Origin: CAVOOW01 sp963697675
GTDB taxonomy: Bacteria; Actinomycetota; Actinomycetes; JACCUZ01
Assembly: GCA_963697675.1 (NCBI GenBank)
Contig: CAVOOW010000005.1
Location: forward strand, 372,001 to 436,000
DNA length: 64,000 nucleotides
Direction: 5' to 3'
In this document: positions 46,875-55,942 of the stretch, in pieces
Layout of the letters: each line of letters starts with the position of its first letter
Position numbering within the stretch: the stretch's first letter is position 1
Notes under the pieces: model-generated
Seen by the model: the letters and a program-made list of their open reading frames with translations, nothing else
Told to the model about the DNA's origin: nothing
Database searches by the model: none
Translations under genes and position numbers: made by a program

Positions 46875-48560
46875 CTAGAAGCGCGGTGGCTCGCGGTAGT
46901 CGCCCCACTCGGCGCGCAGCGCGTCGCAGATCTCGCCGAGCGTCGCTTCCGCGCGGGCGGCGTCGAGCATCGCGGGCACCATGTTGTCGTCGGTGCGCGC
47001 GGCGGCGACCATCCGTTCCAGCGCGGCGTCGATGGCTGCGGTGTCGCGGGCGGCGCGCCGCTCGCCCAGCACGCGTTTCTGCTCACGCTCGACCTCGTGG
47101 GAGACGCGCATGATCTCCAGGGGCTCCTCGACCGTCTTCGTGTGGCAGTTCATCCCGACGATCTTCTTCTCGCCCTTCTCCAGGGCAGTCTGGTAGGCGA
47201 AGGCGGCCTCGGCGATCTCGGACATGAACCACCCGTCCTCGATGCCGCGCAGGATCCCGGCGGTCATGCTGCCGTCGCTGCTCATGTCCCGGATCCGGGC
47301 GAAGACCGCCTCGGCCTCGGCCTCGATCTTGTCGGTCAGTGCCTCGACGTACCACGACCCGCCCAGCGGGTCGGCGACGTTCGCGACCCCGATCTCCTCC
47401 ATGATCACCTGCTGGGTGCGCACCGCGATCTCCGCGGCCTTCTCGCTCGGCAGCGCGAGCACCTCGTCCAGGGCGTTGGTGTGCAACGAGTTCGTGCCGC
47501 CCAGCACGGCGGCCAGCGCCTCGATCGCCGTGCGCACGATGTTGTTGTCGGGCTGCTGCGCGGTCAGCGACACCCCCGCCGTCTGGGTGTGGAACCGCAG
47601 CCACTGCGCCTTGTCGGTCTTCGCGCCGTAGACATCACGCAGCCACCGGGCCCAGATCCGCCGGGCCGCGCGGAACTTCGCGATCTCCTCGAAGAAGTCC
47701 AGGTGCGCGTCGAAGAAGAACGAGAGCCCGGGCGCGAACTCGTCCACGTCCAGGCCACGGGACAGGCCGAGCTCGACGTAGCCGAACCCGTCAGCCAGCG
47801 TGAACGCCAGCTCCTGCGCAGCGGTCGAGCCGGCCTCCCGGATGTGATAGCCCGACACCGACAGCGGCTTGTAGTCCGGGATCTCCTTGACGCAGTACTC
47901 CATCAGGTCCCCGATCAGCCGCAGGTGCGGCTCCGGGGGGAAAAGCCATTCCTTCTGCGCGATGTACTCCTTGAAGATGTCGGTCTGCAGCGTCCCGTTC
48001 AGAGTGGCCATGTCGATCCCCTGCCGCTCGGCCGCGACCAGGTACATGCAGAACACCGGCACCGCCGGCCCGCTGATCGTCATCGAGGTGGTCACGTCGC
48101 CCAGGGCGATGCCCTCGAAGAGGACCTCCATGTCCGCGGCCGAGTCGATCGCCACCCCGCAGTGCCCCACCTCGCCGAGGGACTGCGCGTCGTCGGAGTC
48201 CCGGCCCATCAGCGTCGGCATGTCGAAGGCCACCGACAGGCCACCGCCGCCCGAGGCGAGGATCAGCTTGTAGCGCTCGTTCGTCTGCGCCGCGTTGCCG
48301 AACCCGGCGAACTGCCGGATCGTCCAGGTCCGCCCCCGGTAACCCGTCGGGTAAAGCCCGCGGGTGTACGGGAACTCGCCCGGCCACCCGATCCGCTCGA
48401 AACCAGCGACCTCGTCACCGTCGGCCGGACCGTAGACCGGGGCCACCTCCGAGCCCGAGAGCGTCGTGAAGTCACGGTCGGCCACCCGCCCCGCGCGTAC
48501 CGCCGCATCGAAGCGCTCCTGCCAGCGCTCACGCCCGGCGTTGATCTGGTCCGCATCCAC
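46875..48560 (-). CDS. Acyl-CoA mutase large subunit (methylmalonyl/isobutyryl-CoA type)
   Basis: Catalytic barrel of a B12-dependent acyl-CoA mutase, 561 residues. FPYTRGLYPTGYRGRTWTIR and FAGFGNAAQTNERYK, then LSVAFDMPTLMGRDSDD and HTQTAGVSLTAQQP, are family blocks. It ends EWGDYREPPRF and lacks the B12-binding domain of one-piece mutases, so it needs a separate small subunit not found in this window. The GTG at 48560 has AGGAG nine bases upstream. TRGLYPTGYRGRTW resembles IcmA-type large chains more than classical MutB; isobutyryl-CoA, methylmalonyl-CoA or hydroxyisobutyryl-CoA could be the substrate. MeaB and epimerase nearby support the pathway. Confidence 0.85.
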   Translation of the reverse strand: MDADQINAGRERWQERFDAAVRAGRVADRDFTTLSGSEVAPVYGPADGDEVAGFERIGWPGEFPYTRGLYPTGYRGRTWTIRQFAGFGNAAQTNERYKLILASGGGGLSVAFDMPTLMGRDSDDAQSLGEVGHCGVAIDSAADMEVLFEGIALGDVTTSMTISGPAVPVFCMYLVAAERQGIDMATLNGTLQTDIFKEYIAQKEWLFPPEPHLRLIGDLMEYCVKEIPDYKPLSVSGYHIREAGSTAAQELAFTLADGFGYVELGLSRGLDVDEFAPGLSFFFDAHLDFFEEIAKFRAARRIWARWLRDVYGAKTDKAQWLRFHTQTAGVSLTAQQPDNNIVRTAIEALAAVLGGTNSLHTNALDEVLALPSEKAAEIAVRTQQVIMEEIGVANVADPLGGSWYVEALTDKIEAEAEAVFARIRDMSSDGSMTAGILRGIEDGWFMSEIAEAAFAYQTALEKGEKKIVGMNCHTKTVEEPLEIMRVSHEVEREQKRVLGERRAARDTAAIDAALERMVAAARTDDNMVPAMLDAARAEATLGEICDALRAEWGDYREPPRF

Positions 48561-48825
48561 GTCTACTCCTGTGCTCGGTGACCCGCCCCGCGCAAATGTG
48601 ACACTTGCCAGCCGGCAACGCGGCGTTGTGCCACAAGCGTGCCACATGACTGACCGTGGAACGGCTGCGCTCCCACCCATCCGGGTCATACCCTCTTTTT
48701 CGATGACGGACCGAACCAACCCCGGCGTACCTGCGTCCTTGGACCCAGGGAGCGAACCGGAGACACCGCCGGAGCCTCCCGACAGGGTTGACACTGCTGA
48801 GGCAACGGGACGGCAGGTGGACGGT

Positions 48826-49353
48826 ATGACCGTGGTTGTGGGCACTCGCCCGCCTCCGCCGCAGAGGGCTCTGGCCCTCAACGTCGCCGCACGCGACACG
48901 GTGGCTCGTCAGCTCTGGGACCAGCACTACGCGCAGCTCGCCGGTTGGTGTGCCGCACTCGTCGGAGATCGTGATGCCGCTCATGACATTGCTTCAGAGG
49001 CCTTCACTCGGCTGCTGGCCAAGTGGGTCGGGGTGCGTGACCCGCGCGGCTTCCTCTATGTCACGGCGACCAACCTGGCCCGCGACCGGTGGAGACGTGA
49101 ACAGCGCGATCGGCGGCTGTACGACCGGCTGGAGCGGGTGACCCCGACGTCTGCGCCTGCCTGTGACCCCTGGCTGCGCGACCTGGTCGAGCGGCTGCCC
49201 GACCGGATGCGCACCCCCGTGCTCTTGTACTACTACGCCGACATGTCCGTCGACGAGGTCGCGGCTGCGCTGCACCGGCCGCCAGGAACGATCAAGCGAA
49301 CGCTGTCCGACGCACGAAGCAAGCTGCACACCATGCTGGAGGACGAGGAATGA
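48826..49353 (+). CDS. ECF sigma factor
   Basis: Alternative sigma factor of 175 residues from ATG 48826, which has AGGTGG upstream. Region 2: LWDQHYAQLAGWCAALVGDRDAAHDIASEAFTRLL and TATNLARDRWRRE; region 4: MRTPVLLYYYADMSVDEVAAALHRPPGTIKRTLSDARSKL. The frame is open upstream with further ATGs at 48646 and 48703, but these lack ribosome sites and precede a Pro/Glu-rich stretch. Its stop overlaps the next gene (ATGA), whose membrane product is the likely partner. No SigL-like promoter was seen upstream. Confidence 0.85.
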   Translation: MTVVVGTRPPPPQRALALNVAARDTVARQLWDQHYAQLAGWCAALVGDRDAAHDIASEAFTRLLAKWVGVRDPRGFLYVTATNLARDRWRREQRDRRLYDRLERVTPTSAPACDPWLRDLVERLPDRMRTPVLLYYYADMSVDEVAAALHRPPGTIKRTLSDARSKLHTMLEDEE

Positions 49354-50339
49354 CAAACCTCCCCCGTCGGCAAATAGAGCCACTCGCCCCGGCACCAGAA
49401 GCCTTCGACAAGGTTTTCGCCGGTGCGCGCCGTCGACGACGCCGGAAGCTCGCGGCCGCGTCCGCGACGATGGTGGTGGTGGCACTGGTCGCCGCGGGCT
49501 CGTTCGCACTCGGCGCGTCGCTGCAGGCGGCGGACCCGTTTGACCCCGCGGGCAACTCGAAGGATGCCAACAACCCGACACTTGCCCTCGAGGGACAGCC
49601 GTCGCCGACTCCTACCGAGGCGTCGAAGCCGCCGCAGTCCGGCGGGAAGACATCGGACCCGCGGCCGGTCACGTGGTTGCAGGGTCGGGCCGTGGACGCC
49701 AGCAACCGCGGCATCGCAGGGCTCTACGTGCAGCCCGGCCGTCCGTACCAGAAGACGTTCGGCCTCGACGGCCGCGCGCCCACCCAGACGAATGCCCGGG
49801 GCTACTTCAAGATCGTGTGCCCGCACGCACCCGTCCTGCTGTCCACCTGGCGCCTCAACCGGGACTACGGCGACAACACTGCCGGATCCAACTGGGGGGC
49901 GACCTTCGTCGGGAGCACCAACGGAGCGCTGGTCGCGCCGCGGTGCGGCTCGGGCCTCGTCACGACCACGCTCTCGCAGGGCGCGACGGTGACGGGTCAG
50001 ATGGTCGCGACCGGAGACTGCCTGCCCGACGATGCTTACAGCGTCTGGCTGTGGCTCGGCGGGAACCATGGCACCACGATCCGCCTCGCCGGAGTGCACA
50101 GCGGCGACAAATTCACCTACACGGGCCTGCCCCCCGGAACGCACACCATCGGGGTGCGCGGTCAGACGACCCGCGTCACGGTCGCGCCCGGGGCCGCCGC
50201 CCAGGCAGACGCAGACTTCGCCTGCGACGGCGAGACCGAAGAGCCGCCCGAGTCGCCCGACCCGAGCAGCCCACCGCCCACGGAGTCGCCCGACACGGGA
50301 GGCACGCCGAGCCCCACCCCCACTCCGGCCCTCAACTAG
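49350..50339 (+). CDS. Membrane protein with external CnaB-like domains, putative anti-sigma
   Basis: A 329-residue single-pass protein. About 30 basic cytoplasmic residues (FAGARRRRRRK) precede a helix (MVVVALVAAGSFALGASL), then a Pro/Ser linker and two regions like carboxypeptidase regulatory/CnaB domains (LQGRAVDASNRGIAGLYVQPG; TVTGQMVATGDCLPDD...LPPGTHTIGVRG). The tail is Pro/Thr/Ser-rich. There is no zinc HxxxCxxC motif. Overlap with the sigma gene by four bases makes it the probable sensor or anchor of that sigma. That role is inference. Confidence 0.7.
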   Translation: MTNLPRRQIEPLAPAPEAFDKVFAGARRRRRRKLAAASATMVVVALVAAGSFALGASLQAADPFDPAGNSKDANNPTLALEGQPSPTPTEASKPPQSGGKTSDPRPVTWLQGRAVDASNRGIAGLYVQPGRPYQKTFGLDGRAPTQTNARGYFKIVCPHAPVLLSTWRLNRDYGDNTAGSNWGATFVGSTNGALVAPRCGSGLVTTTLSQGATVTGQMVATGDCLPDDAYSVWLWLGGNHGTTIRLAGVHSGDKFTYTGLPPGTHTIGVRGQTTRVTVAPGAAAQADADFACDGETEEPPESPDPSSPPPTESPDTGGTPSPTPTPALN

Positions 50340-50346
50340 GCAGGCG

Positions 50347-51309
50347 TCAGCTCGTCGTCACGCCCGCGACGAGGCGGTCGGCGGCGACGTAGGGATCGAA
50401 CTCGCCCGCGACCACCTGCGCGGCGAGGTCGTCGAGCGCGGCACCCCGCCCGGGGTCGCCCATCCGCTCCCGCAGCGCGGTCACCGCGATGGTCTCGATC
50501 TCGTCGGCCGCGCGGCGGAGTCTGCGGCGGTGCAGCTCGCCTGTCTCGCCGAGCCAGCCCTGGTGCTTCTCGACCGCCTCGACGAGCTCGTCGATGCCCT
50601 CCCCGCGCGACGCGACGGTCTTGATGATCGGCGGTCGCCAGTCGTTCGGGGCCCGACGCTCCCCCAGTGCCAGCATGTTGCGCAGCTCGCGCACGGTGAG
50701 ATCGGCTCCGTCGCGGTCCGCCTTGTTGACGACATAGACGTCGCCGACCTCGAGGATGCCCGCCTTGGCGGCCTGGATCGCGTCCCCCATGCCGGGCGCC
50801 AGGAGCACCACCGTGGTGTCGGCGAGGCCCGCAACCTCGACCTCGCTCTGACCGACACCGACGGTCTCGACGACGACCACGTCGCACCCCGCGGCGTCGA
50901 GCACTCGCAGAGCCTGCGGCGTCGACCAGGACAGCCCGCCGAGGTGGCCCCTCGAGGCCATCGACCGGATGTAGACGTGCGGGTCGAGGGCGTGGTCCTG
51001 CATGCGCACCCGGTCGCCGAGCAGCGCCCCGCCCGAGAACGGCGACGACGGGTCCACCGCAAGGACGCCCACCCGCTTGTCGAGCTTGCGCAGCGCGGAC
51101 ACGAACGCGCTCGTCGTCGTCGACTTGCCGACACCGGGGGCGCCGGTCAGCCCGATGACCGCTGCGTGACCGCCGAAGGGCAGCATCGCCGCCATCGCCT
51201 CGCGCAGCAGCGGTGACGCGTCCTCGACGAGCGAGATCAGGCGCGCGACCGATCGCGGGTCGCCCTCGCGAGCCCGCTGGACGAGTGTCGCGACGTCTGG
51301 TGCGGCCAA
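50347..51309 (-). CDS. meaB: Methylmalonyl-CoA mutase-associated GTPase
   Basis: G3E-family GTPase that guards B12 loading and activity of acyl-CoA mutases, 320 residues. Walker A GAPGVGKS (56-63), ETVGVGQSEVEVAGLAD (switch region), and NKAD (base recognition). TTG at 51309 is the start; the thiolase stop is one base upstream. The partner mutase large subunit is 2 kb away on the same strand, beyond the sigma pair. Confidence 0.94.
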   Translation of the reverse strand: MAAPDVATLVQRAREGDPRSVARLISLVEDASPLLREAMAAMLPFGGHAAVIGLTGAPGVGKSTTTSAFVSALRKLDKRVGVLAVDPSSPFSGGALLGDRVRMQDHALDPHVYIRSMASRGHLGGLSWSTPQALRVLDAAGCDVVVVETVGVGQSEVEVAGLADTTVVLLAPGMGDAIQAAKAGILEVGDVYVVNKADRDGADLTVRELRNMLALGERRAPNDWRPPIIKTVASRGEGIDELVEAVEKHQGWLGETGELHRRRLRRAADEIETIAVTALRERMGDPGRGAALDDLAAQVVAGEFDPYVAADRLVAGVTTS

Positions 51310-51310
51310 G

Positions 51311-52510
51311 TCAGGCCTTGGGCACGCGGACGATCAGCGCATCGCCCTGCCCGCCGCCACCACACAGTGCCGCTGCGCCGACACCGCCGCCGCGCCGGCT
51401 CAGCTCGAGTGCGAGGTGCAGCACGATGCGGGCACCCGACATGCCGATGGGGTGTCCGAGAGCGATCGCGCCGCCGTTCACGTTGACCTTGTCCGCACCC
51501 AGGCCGAGGTCGCGCATGGACTTGATGCCGACGCTGGCGAACGCCTCGTTGATCTCGACGAGGTCGAGGTCAGCGGGGCTGATGCCCTCGCGAGCGCAGG
51601 CCTTGCTGATCGCTGCCGACGGCTGCGACTGCAAGGTCGAGTCGGGACCAGCGACGACACCGTGGGCGCCGATCTCGGCCAGCCAGGCCAGCCCCAGCTC
51701 GTTCGCCTTCGCCTTGCTCATCACCACGACCGCGGCCGCACCGTCGGAGATCTGCGAGGACGAGCCGGCGGTGATGGTGCCGTCCTTGCTGAAGGCGGGC
51801 CGCAGCTTGGCGAGGGTCTCGGTCGTCGTGTCGGGCCGGATGCCCTCGTCGTCACGGAACGAGATCGCGTCTCCCTTGCGTTGCGGGATCTCGACCGACA
51901 CGACCTCGTCGTCGAACAGACCGTTCTTCCAGGCCTCCGCCGCCCGCTGATGCGAAAGAGCCGAGAAGGCGTCCTGCTCCTCCCGGGAGATGCCCAGCTC
52001 CGCGTTGCACGCCTCGGTCAGCGCTCCCATCGCCTGGGTGGTGAACACATCCCACAGACCGTCGTAGGACATCGAGTCGACGAGCTTCGTGTCGCCGAAC
52101 TTCACACCCTCGCGGGACTTCGGCAGAAAATGGGGTGCCTGGGTCATCGACTCCTGGCCGCCCGCCACCACGATCTCGAACTCTCCGGCCCGGATCAGCT
52201 GGTCGGCCAGGGCGATGGCGTCGATGCCCGACAGACATACCTTGTTGATGCTCAGCGCCGGCACGGTCATCGGGATGCCCGCCTTCGCCGCGGCCTGCCG
52301 GGCCGGGATCTGGCCTGCGCCGGCCTGCAGCACCTGGCCCATGATCACGTAGTCGATCTGCTCGGGTGCCACACCCGCCTTCTCGAGGGCACCCTTGATG
52401 GCGACAGCACCCAGGTCGCTGGCGGAGAAGTCCTTGAGTCCGCCCAGCAGCCGACCCATCGGCGTGCGTGCGCCCGCGACAATGACGTTCGTGGTGTCGG
52501 CTGGAGACAT
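51311..52510 (-). CDS. Acetyl-CoA C-acetyltransferase (thiolase)
   Basis: Degradative/biosynthetic thiolase of 399 residues. The acyl-enzyme cysteine is Cys92 (SINKVCLSGIDAI); His in NEAFASV and GHPIGMSGAR and Cys in ALCGGGGQGDA complete the site. ATG at 52510. It is co-transcribed with meaB and divergent from mce, 50 bases apart, the same order as in Streptomyces. Confidence 0.94.
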   Translation of the reverse strand: MSPADTTNVIVAGARTPMGRLLGGLKDFSASDLGAVAIKGALEKAGVAPEQIDYVIMGQVLQAGAGQIPARQAAAKAGIPMTVPALSINKVCLSGIDAIALADQLIRAGEFEIVVAGGQESMTQAPHFLPKSREGVKFGDTKLVDSMSYDGLWDVFTTQAMGALTEACNAELGISREEQDAFSALSHQRAAEAWKNGLFDDEVVSVEIPQRKGDAISFRDDEGIRPDTTTETLAKLRPAFSKDGTITAGSSSQISDGAAAVVVMSKAKANELGLAWLAEIGAHGVVAGPDSTLQSQPSAAISKACAREGISPADLDLVEINEAFASVGIKSMRDLGLGADKVNVNGGAIALGHPIGMSGARIVLHLALELSRRGGGVGAAALCGGGGQGDALIVRVPKA

Positions 52511-52560
52511 CTCTCGGCCCTCCCGTGGGCAGACGTTCTATGGGCTGTCACGATAGCCGC

Positions 52561-53004
52561 ATGCTCACCCGCATCGACCACGTCGGTCTGGCCGTGCACG
52601 ACCTCGAGGCCGCCATCGCGTTCTACGAGAACACGTTCGGCATGCGCGTGGTGCACCAGGAGGTCAATGAGGAACAGGGCGTACGCGAGGCCATGCTCGC
52701 CGTCGGCGACTCAGGATCGTGCATCCAGCTGCTGGCGCCGCTGACGCCCGACTCGACGATCGCCAAGTTCCTCGACCACAGCGGCGAGGGCATCCAGCAG
52801 GTTGCGTACGGCGTCGACGACATCGACGCCGCGTCCGCCGAGCTGCGCGCCCGGGGCCTGCGGCTGCTCTACGACGCGCCGAGGCGGGGCACCGCCGGGT
52901 CACGGGTCAACTTCGTCCATCCGAAGGATGCCGGCGGCGTGCTCGTCGAGCTGGTCGAGGCTGGTCCACGGGAGTCTGCTGTCGTCGAGAGCGACATCGA
53001 CTGA
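52561..53004 (+). CDS. mce: Methylmalonyl-CoA epimerase
   Basis: VOC-fold racemase that converts S- to R-methylmalonyl-CoA, 147 residues. MLTRIDHVGLAVHDLEAAIAFY is the family start. Metal ligands look to be His7, Gln56 (CIQLL), Gln80 (GEGIQQVAYGV) and Glu130 (GVLVELVE); the third position is His in many homologues. ATG 52561 has no ribosome site and is probably leaderless. Together with the mutase and MeaB it makes the propionate branch. Confidence 0.93.
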   Translation: MLTRIDHVGLAVHDLEAAIAFYENTFGMRVVHQEVNEEQGVREAMLAVGDSGSCIQLLAPLTPDSTIAKFLDHSGEGIQQVAYGVDDIDAASAELRARGLRLLYDAPRRGTAGSRVNFVHPKDAGGVLVELVEAGPRESAVVESDID

Positions 53005-53085
53005 TTCGCTGATGTTTGAGATATTACCGGCGGAGGGCCGTGCCGGGTCTGACATGCGGACCAGGTTCTGTCACCATGCTTAGTC

Positions 53086-54630
53086 ATGGAGGACGGCTCC
53101 ACCGAGAACCAGCAGACGCCCGACGACAGCGCTCAGGTCGCCGAGCGGGCTAGTCGTCTGCTCTATGCCGCGCAGGCCCAGGCCGACCGGCTCGTCAAAC
53201 AGACCGAGCAGGACCTCGAGGCCGCCAAGGCCGAGGCTGTCGAGCTGCGCACCGAAGCCCAGCGCAAGCACGACGAGATAGCGGTCAGGCACGCCGAGGC
53301 CGTGCGGCTCGAAGAGGAGGCGGTACGCCGCCGCGCCGACGCTCTCGAGGAAGCGGCCCGCCGTCTGGACACCGCACTCGCCGAGGCGGAACGGCAGCGC
53401 AGCGATGCCGCCGAGGAAGCCCAGCAGCTGCTGACCGACGCTGCCGACCAGGCCGCCATGCTCGTCACCGCCGGCTCGGCGAGTGCCGACGAGCTGCTCG
53501 ACACCGCGGTGCGGGAGTCGGAAACCGTCCGCGACGTGGCTACTGCCGACGCCGAGTCGCTGCGCGCCCAGGCCCAGGACGCCCGGGAGAAGGCCCGGCA
53601 GGAGGCCGAACGCGTTCTCGAAGCAGCACGAGCGGAGGCCGAGAAGCTGCGTCGGGAGGTCGACGAGGAGATCGACGGTCGCTTGTCCAAGGCCCAGCAG
53701 CACGCCGATCGCATCGTCGACGACGCCGCAGAGGAGGCCGCCGCCGGCCATCGTGACGCCCTGGCCGAGATCGCCGAGCTCAAGGCAAGCGTCGCCCGCG
53801 ACCTGGAGGCGGCCCGCAGCGAGGCAACGTCGATCCGCGACTCGGCCGCGACCGAGTCGGACAAGGTGCGCGGTCAGGCCCACGCCGAGGCCGAGGAGGT
53901 GCTCGCCGCCGCCGCCGAGCAGACGGCCTGGGCCACGCGGACCGTCGAGGAGCTCATGGCGGCCGCCAACGCCGACGCCGAGCGGCTGCGCAGCGACGCC
54001 CACACCGAGGCGCGCACGATCGTGGCCGACGTCCGCGCCCAGGTCGAGGAGCTCATCAGCGGCACGCGCGAGACCACCGAGGCCCGGCTGGCCGAAGCGG
54101 AGGCGAAGGCCGCGGCCATCGAGGCCAGCAGCCGGCAGTCCCTGGCCACCGCCGAGGCAGAGGCGCAACGGCGGCTCACCGACTCGAGCCACCGCGCTGC
54201 GCGGACGATCGATGAGGCCAATCAGCGTGCCGCCGAGATCGAGTCGCGAGCGTCACGACGCGAGGAAGAGGCCGAGAGCGGCGCAAAGGCGTTGCGGGAG
54301 AGAGTGGCCGAGCAGGTGGGCGCTGCCCAGCGCGAGGCTGAGCAGTCCCGCCGCGAGGCGCGCGCGGAGGCTGTGATGCTGGTCCGAGACGCCCGCGTCG
54401 AGGCCGACGAGCTGCGCCGCACTGCCCGGCGGATGCTCGATGACGCTCGTACGGAGGTGGCCGGTCTGACCACCCGCCGCGACGAGATCGCCGAGGAGCT
54501 CGGCCGGTTGTCCGGCGTGATCGAGGCACTTTCGGTGTCCTCGCCCGCGCGCGCAGGCGGCGGGGCGCGTCCCAGCGACAACGGCGTGACCAGCGGGGTC
54601 GAAAGCGGACAACAAGACGTGCCAAGATAA
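53086..54630 (+). CDS. Large coiled-coil protein, Scy-like position
   Basis: A 514-residue protein that is almost all Ala/Glu/Arg-rich coiled coil from about residue 15 to 490, with a short Gly/Ser tail. Its place between mce and a FilP-like gene equals that of scy in Streptomyces, a polarity organiser of about 1,300 residues. This one is much shorter, so I call it Scy-like by position and composition only. ATG 53086. A role in polar growth or division is inference. Confidence 0.7.
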   Translation: MEDGSTENQQTPDDSAQVAERASRLLYAAQAQADRLVKQTEQDLEAAKAEAVELRTEAQRKHDEIAVRHAEAVRLEEEAVRRRADALEEAARRLDTALAEAERQRSDAAEEAQQLLTDAADQAAMLVTAGSASADELLDTAVRESETVRDVATADAESLRAQAQDAREKARQEAERVLEAARAEAEKLRREVDEEIDGRLSKAQQHADRIVDDAAEEAAAGHRDALAEIAELKASVARDLEAARSEATSIRDSAATESDKVRGQAHAEAEEVLAAAAEQTAWATRTVEELMAAANADAERLRSDAHTEARTIVADVRAQVEELISGTRETTEARLAEAEAKAAAIEASSRQSLATAEAEAQRRLTDSSHRAARTIDEANQRAAEIESRASRREEEAESGAKALRERVAEQVGAAQREAEQSRREARAEAVMLVRDARVEADELRRTARRMLDDARTEVAGLTTRRDEIAEELGRLSGVIEALSVSSPARAGGGARPSDNGVTSGVESGQQDVPR

Positions 54631-54665
54631 AAGCATCCCCGTTTCACCCGACAGGACTGGATCTG

Positions 54666-55817
54666 ATGACGAACACCTCCGAAACCGCACGCGAGCAGTT
54701 CGAGATCGTCCGACGGGGCTACGAGCCCCAGCAGGTGGATCGCAAGGTCTCGGGCCTCGCGAACGATCTGCAGGCCGCTCGCAAGCGCGTCAGCGACCTC
54801 GAACGACGTCTCGAAGAGATCCACGTCCAGGGTCCGGTGGCTGCCTCGGAGGAAGCACCGACGTTCGCCGGGCTGGGAGCGCGCATCGAGCAGATCCTCG
54901 GTCTGGCCGAAGAGGAGTCGAAGGAGCTGCGCGCCAGCGCCATGGCGGAGACCGACCAGCACCGTGCCCTGTCGGAGCAGGCGGCCGACAAGGTGCGAGC
55001 AGAGGCGGAGCGCTATGCGCAGGAACGCCGCAGCGAGGCCGATGCCGAGGCGGCCCGGGTGCTCGAGGACGCGCGGCGCCAGGCTGACCAGCTGCGCGAC
55101 TCGACCGAGCGCGACACGAAAGCGCGCCGCGAAGAGGCCGAGGCCCTCTTCGAGAGCAACCGGGCCAAGGCCGCTCAGGCGGCCGCCGACTTCGAGTCGA
55201 CGCTGGCCCAGCGTCGCGACCAGGCCGAGCATGACTACACGGAGCAGATGAAGGCCAACGAGAGCCAGCTCTCCGTCGTCGCGCACCGCGCCGAGCAGCT
55301 GCGGCTCGAGGCCGAGAAGCTGCGGGCAGACGCCGACCGAAAGTCCCAGCGCACGATGGACGAGGCCCAGCGCCAGGCCGACGAGATGATCTCCGAGGCC
55401 AAGGCCGTCGCCGAGCGGATCCGCTCCGAGTCCGAGCGCGAGCTCTCCGCGGCGACCCAGCGGCGCGACAGCATCAACGCCCAGCTGACCAATGTGCGCC
55501 AGATGCTGGCCACGTTGACCGGTGCCACGCTGCCGAACCCACTTCGCGACATCGAGGAAGCGACCCCGCAGGCGGCACCGGCGAAACCATCGGCCGCGCC
55601 AACCGCCGCAGCGCCCGCCACCCCGACGGCACCGCAGCCCGCGTCGAACGTCAAGCCTGACCCCAAGACGGGTGCCGCAGGGTCGCTGGCAAAGCCGGGC
55701 GCACCCGCCGCTGCCAAGCCGGCTGCGCCGGCCGACGCAAAGCCGGCCGAGACCGTCGACACGAACACGGCCGCGGCCAAGGCAGAAGCAGCCAAGGGCC
55801 CCGGCCAGCAGGGCTGA
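54666..55817 (+). CDS. FilP-like coiled-coil filament protein
   Basis: A 383-residue protein. A DivIVA-like N-terminus (FEIVRRGYEPQQVDRKVSGL) is followed by LGARIEQILGLAEEESKELR, a long coiled coil (KAAQAAADFESTLAQRRDQ; EQLRLEAEKLRADADRK) and RRDSINAQLTNVRQMLATLTGA. These blocks resemble Streptomyces FilP as I remember it. An extra Ala/Pro-rich tail of about 110 residues is added. FilP forms intermediate-filament-like cables and binds Scy and DivIVA. It starts 35 bases after the Scy-like gene. Confidence 0.82.
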   Translation: MTNTSETAREQFEIVRRGYEPQQVDRKVSGLANDLQAARKRVSDLERRLEEIHVQGPVAASEEAPTFAGLGARIEQILGLAEEESKELRASAMAETDQHRALSEQAADKVRAEAERYAQERRSEADAEAARVLEDARRQADQLRDSTERDTKARREEAEALFESNRAKAAQAAADFESTLAQRRDQAEHDYTEQMKANESQLSVVAHRAEQLRLEAEKLRADADRKSQRTMDEAQRQADEMISEAKAVAERIRSESERELSAATQRRDSINAQLTNVRQMLATLTGATLPNPLRDIEEATPQAAPAKPSAAPTAAAPATPTAPQPASNVKPDPKTGAAGSLAKPGAPAAAKPAAPADAKPAETVDTNTAAAKAEAAKGPGQQG

Positions 55818-55852
55818 TCCGCGCCTAGAACCAGAAGCAGGTCTGTGCGGTC

Positions 55853-55883
55853 GCAGCGCGACACCTTCGGGGTGTCGCGCTGC
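55853..55883 (+). terminator. Hairpin after the FilP-like gene
   Basis: A perfect 13-bp stem (55853-55865 with 55871-55883) closes a TTCGG loop. It lies 36 bases after the stop and about 60 before the next gene. There is no T-run, as in many actinobacterial terminators. Confidence 0.7.
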
Positions 55884-55942
55884 GGGCTGTCGCGACCACT
55901 ATCCTCCGCCGAGATGTGCCATCGGCGAGGGGAGCAGCTGCG

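Noticed and set aside
48600..48650. Direct repeat GTGCCAC-N4-GTGCCAC upstream of the second ECF sigma
   Set aside because: Short, and no second copy upstream of another gene was noticed, so it may be chance.
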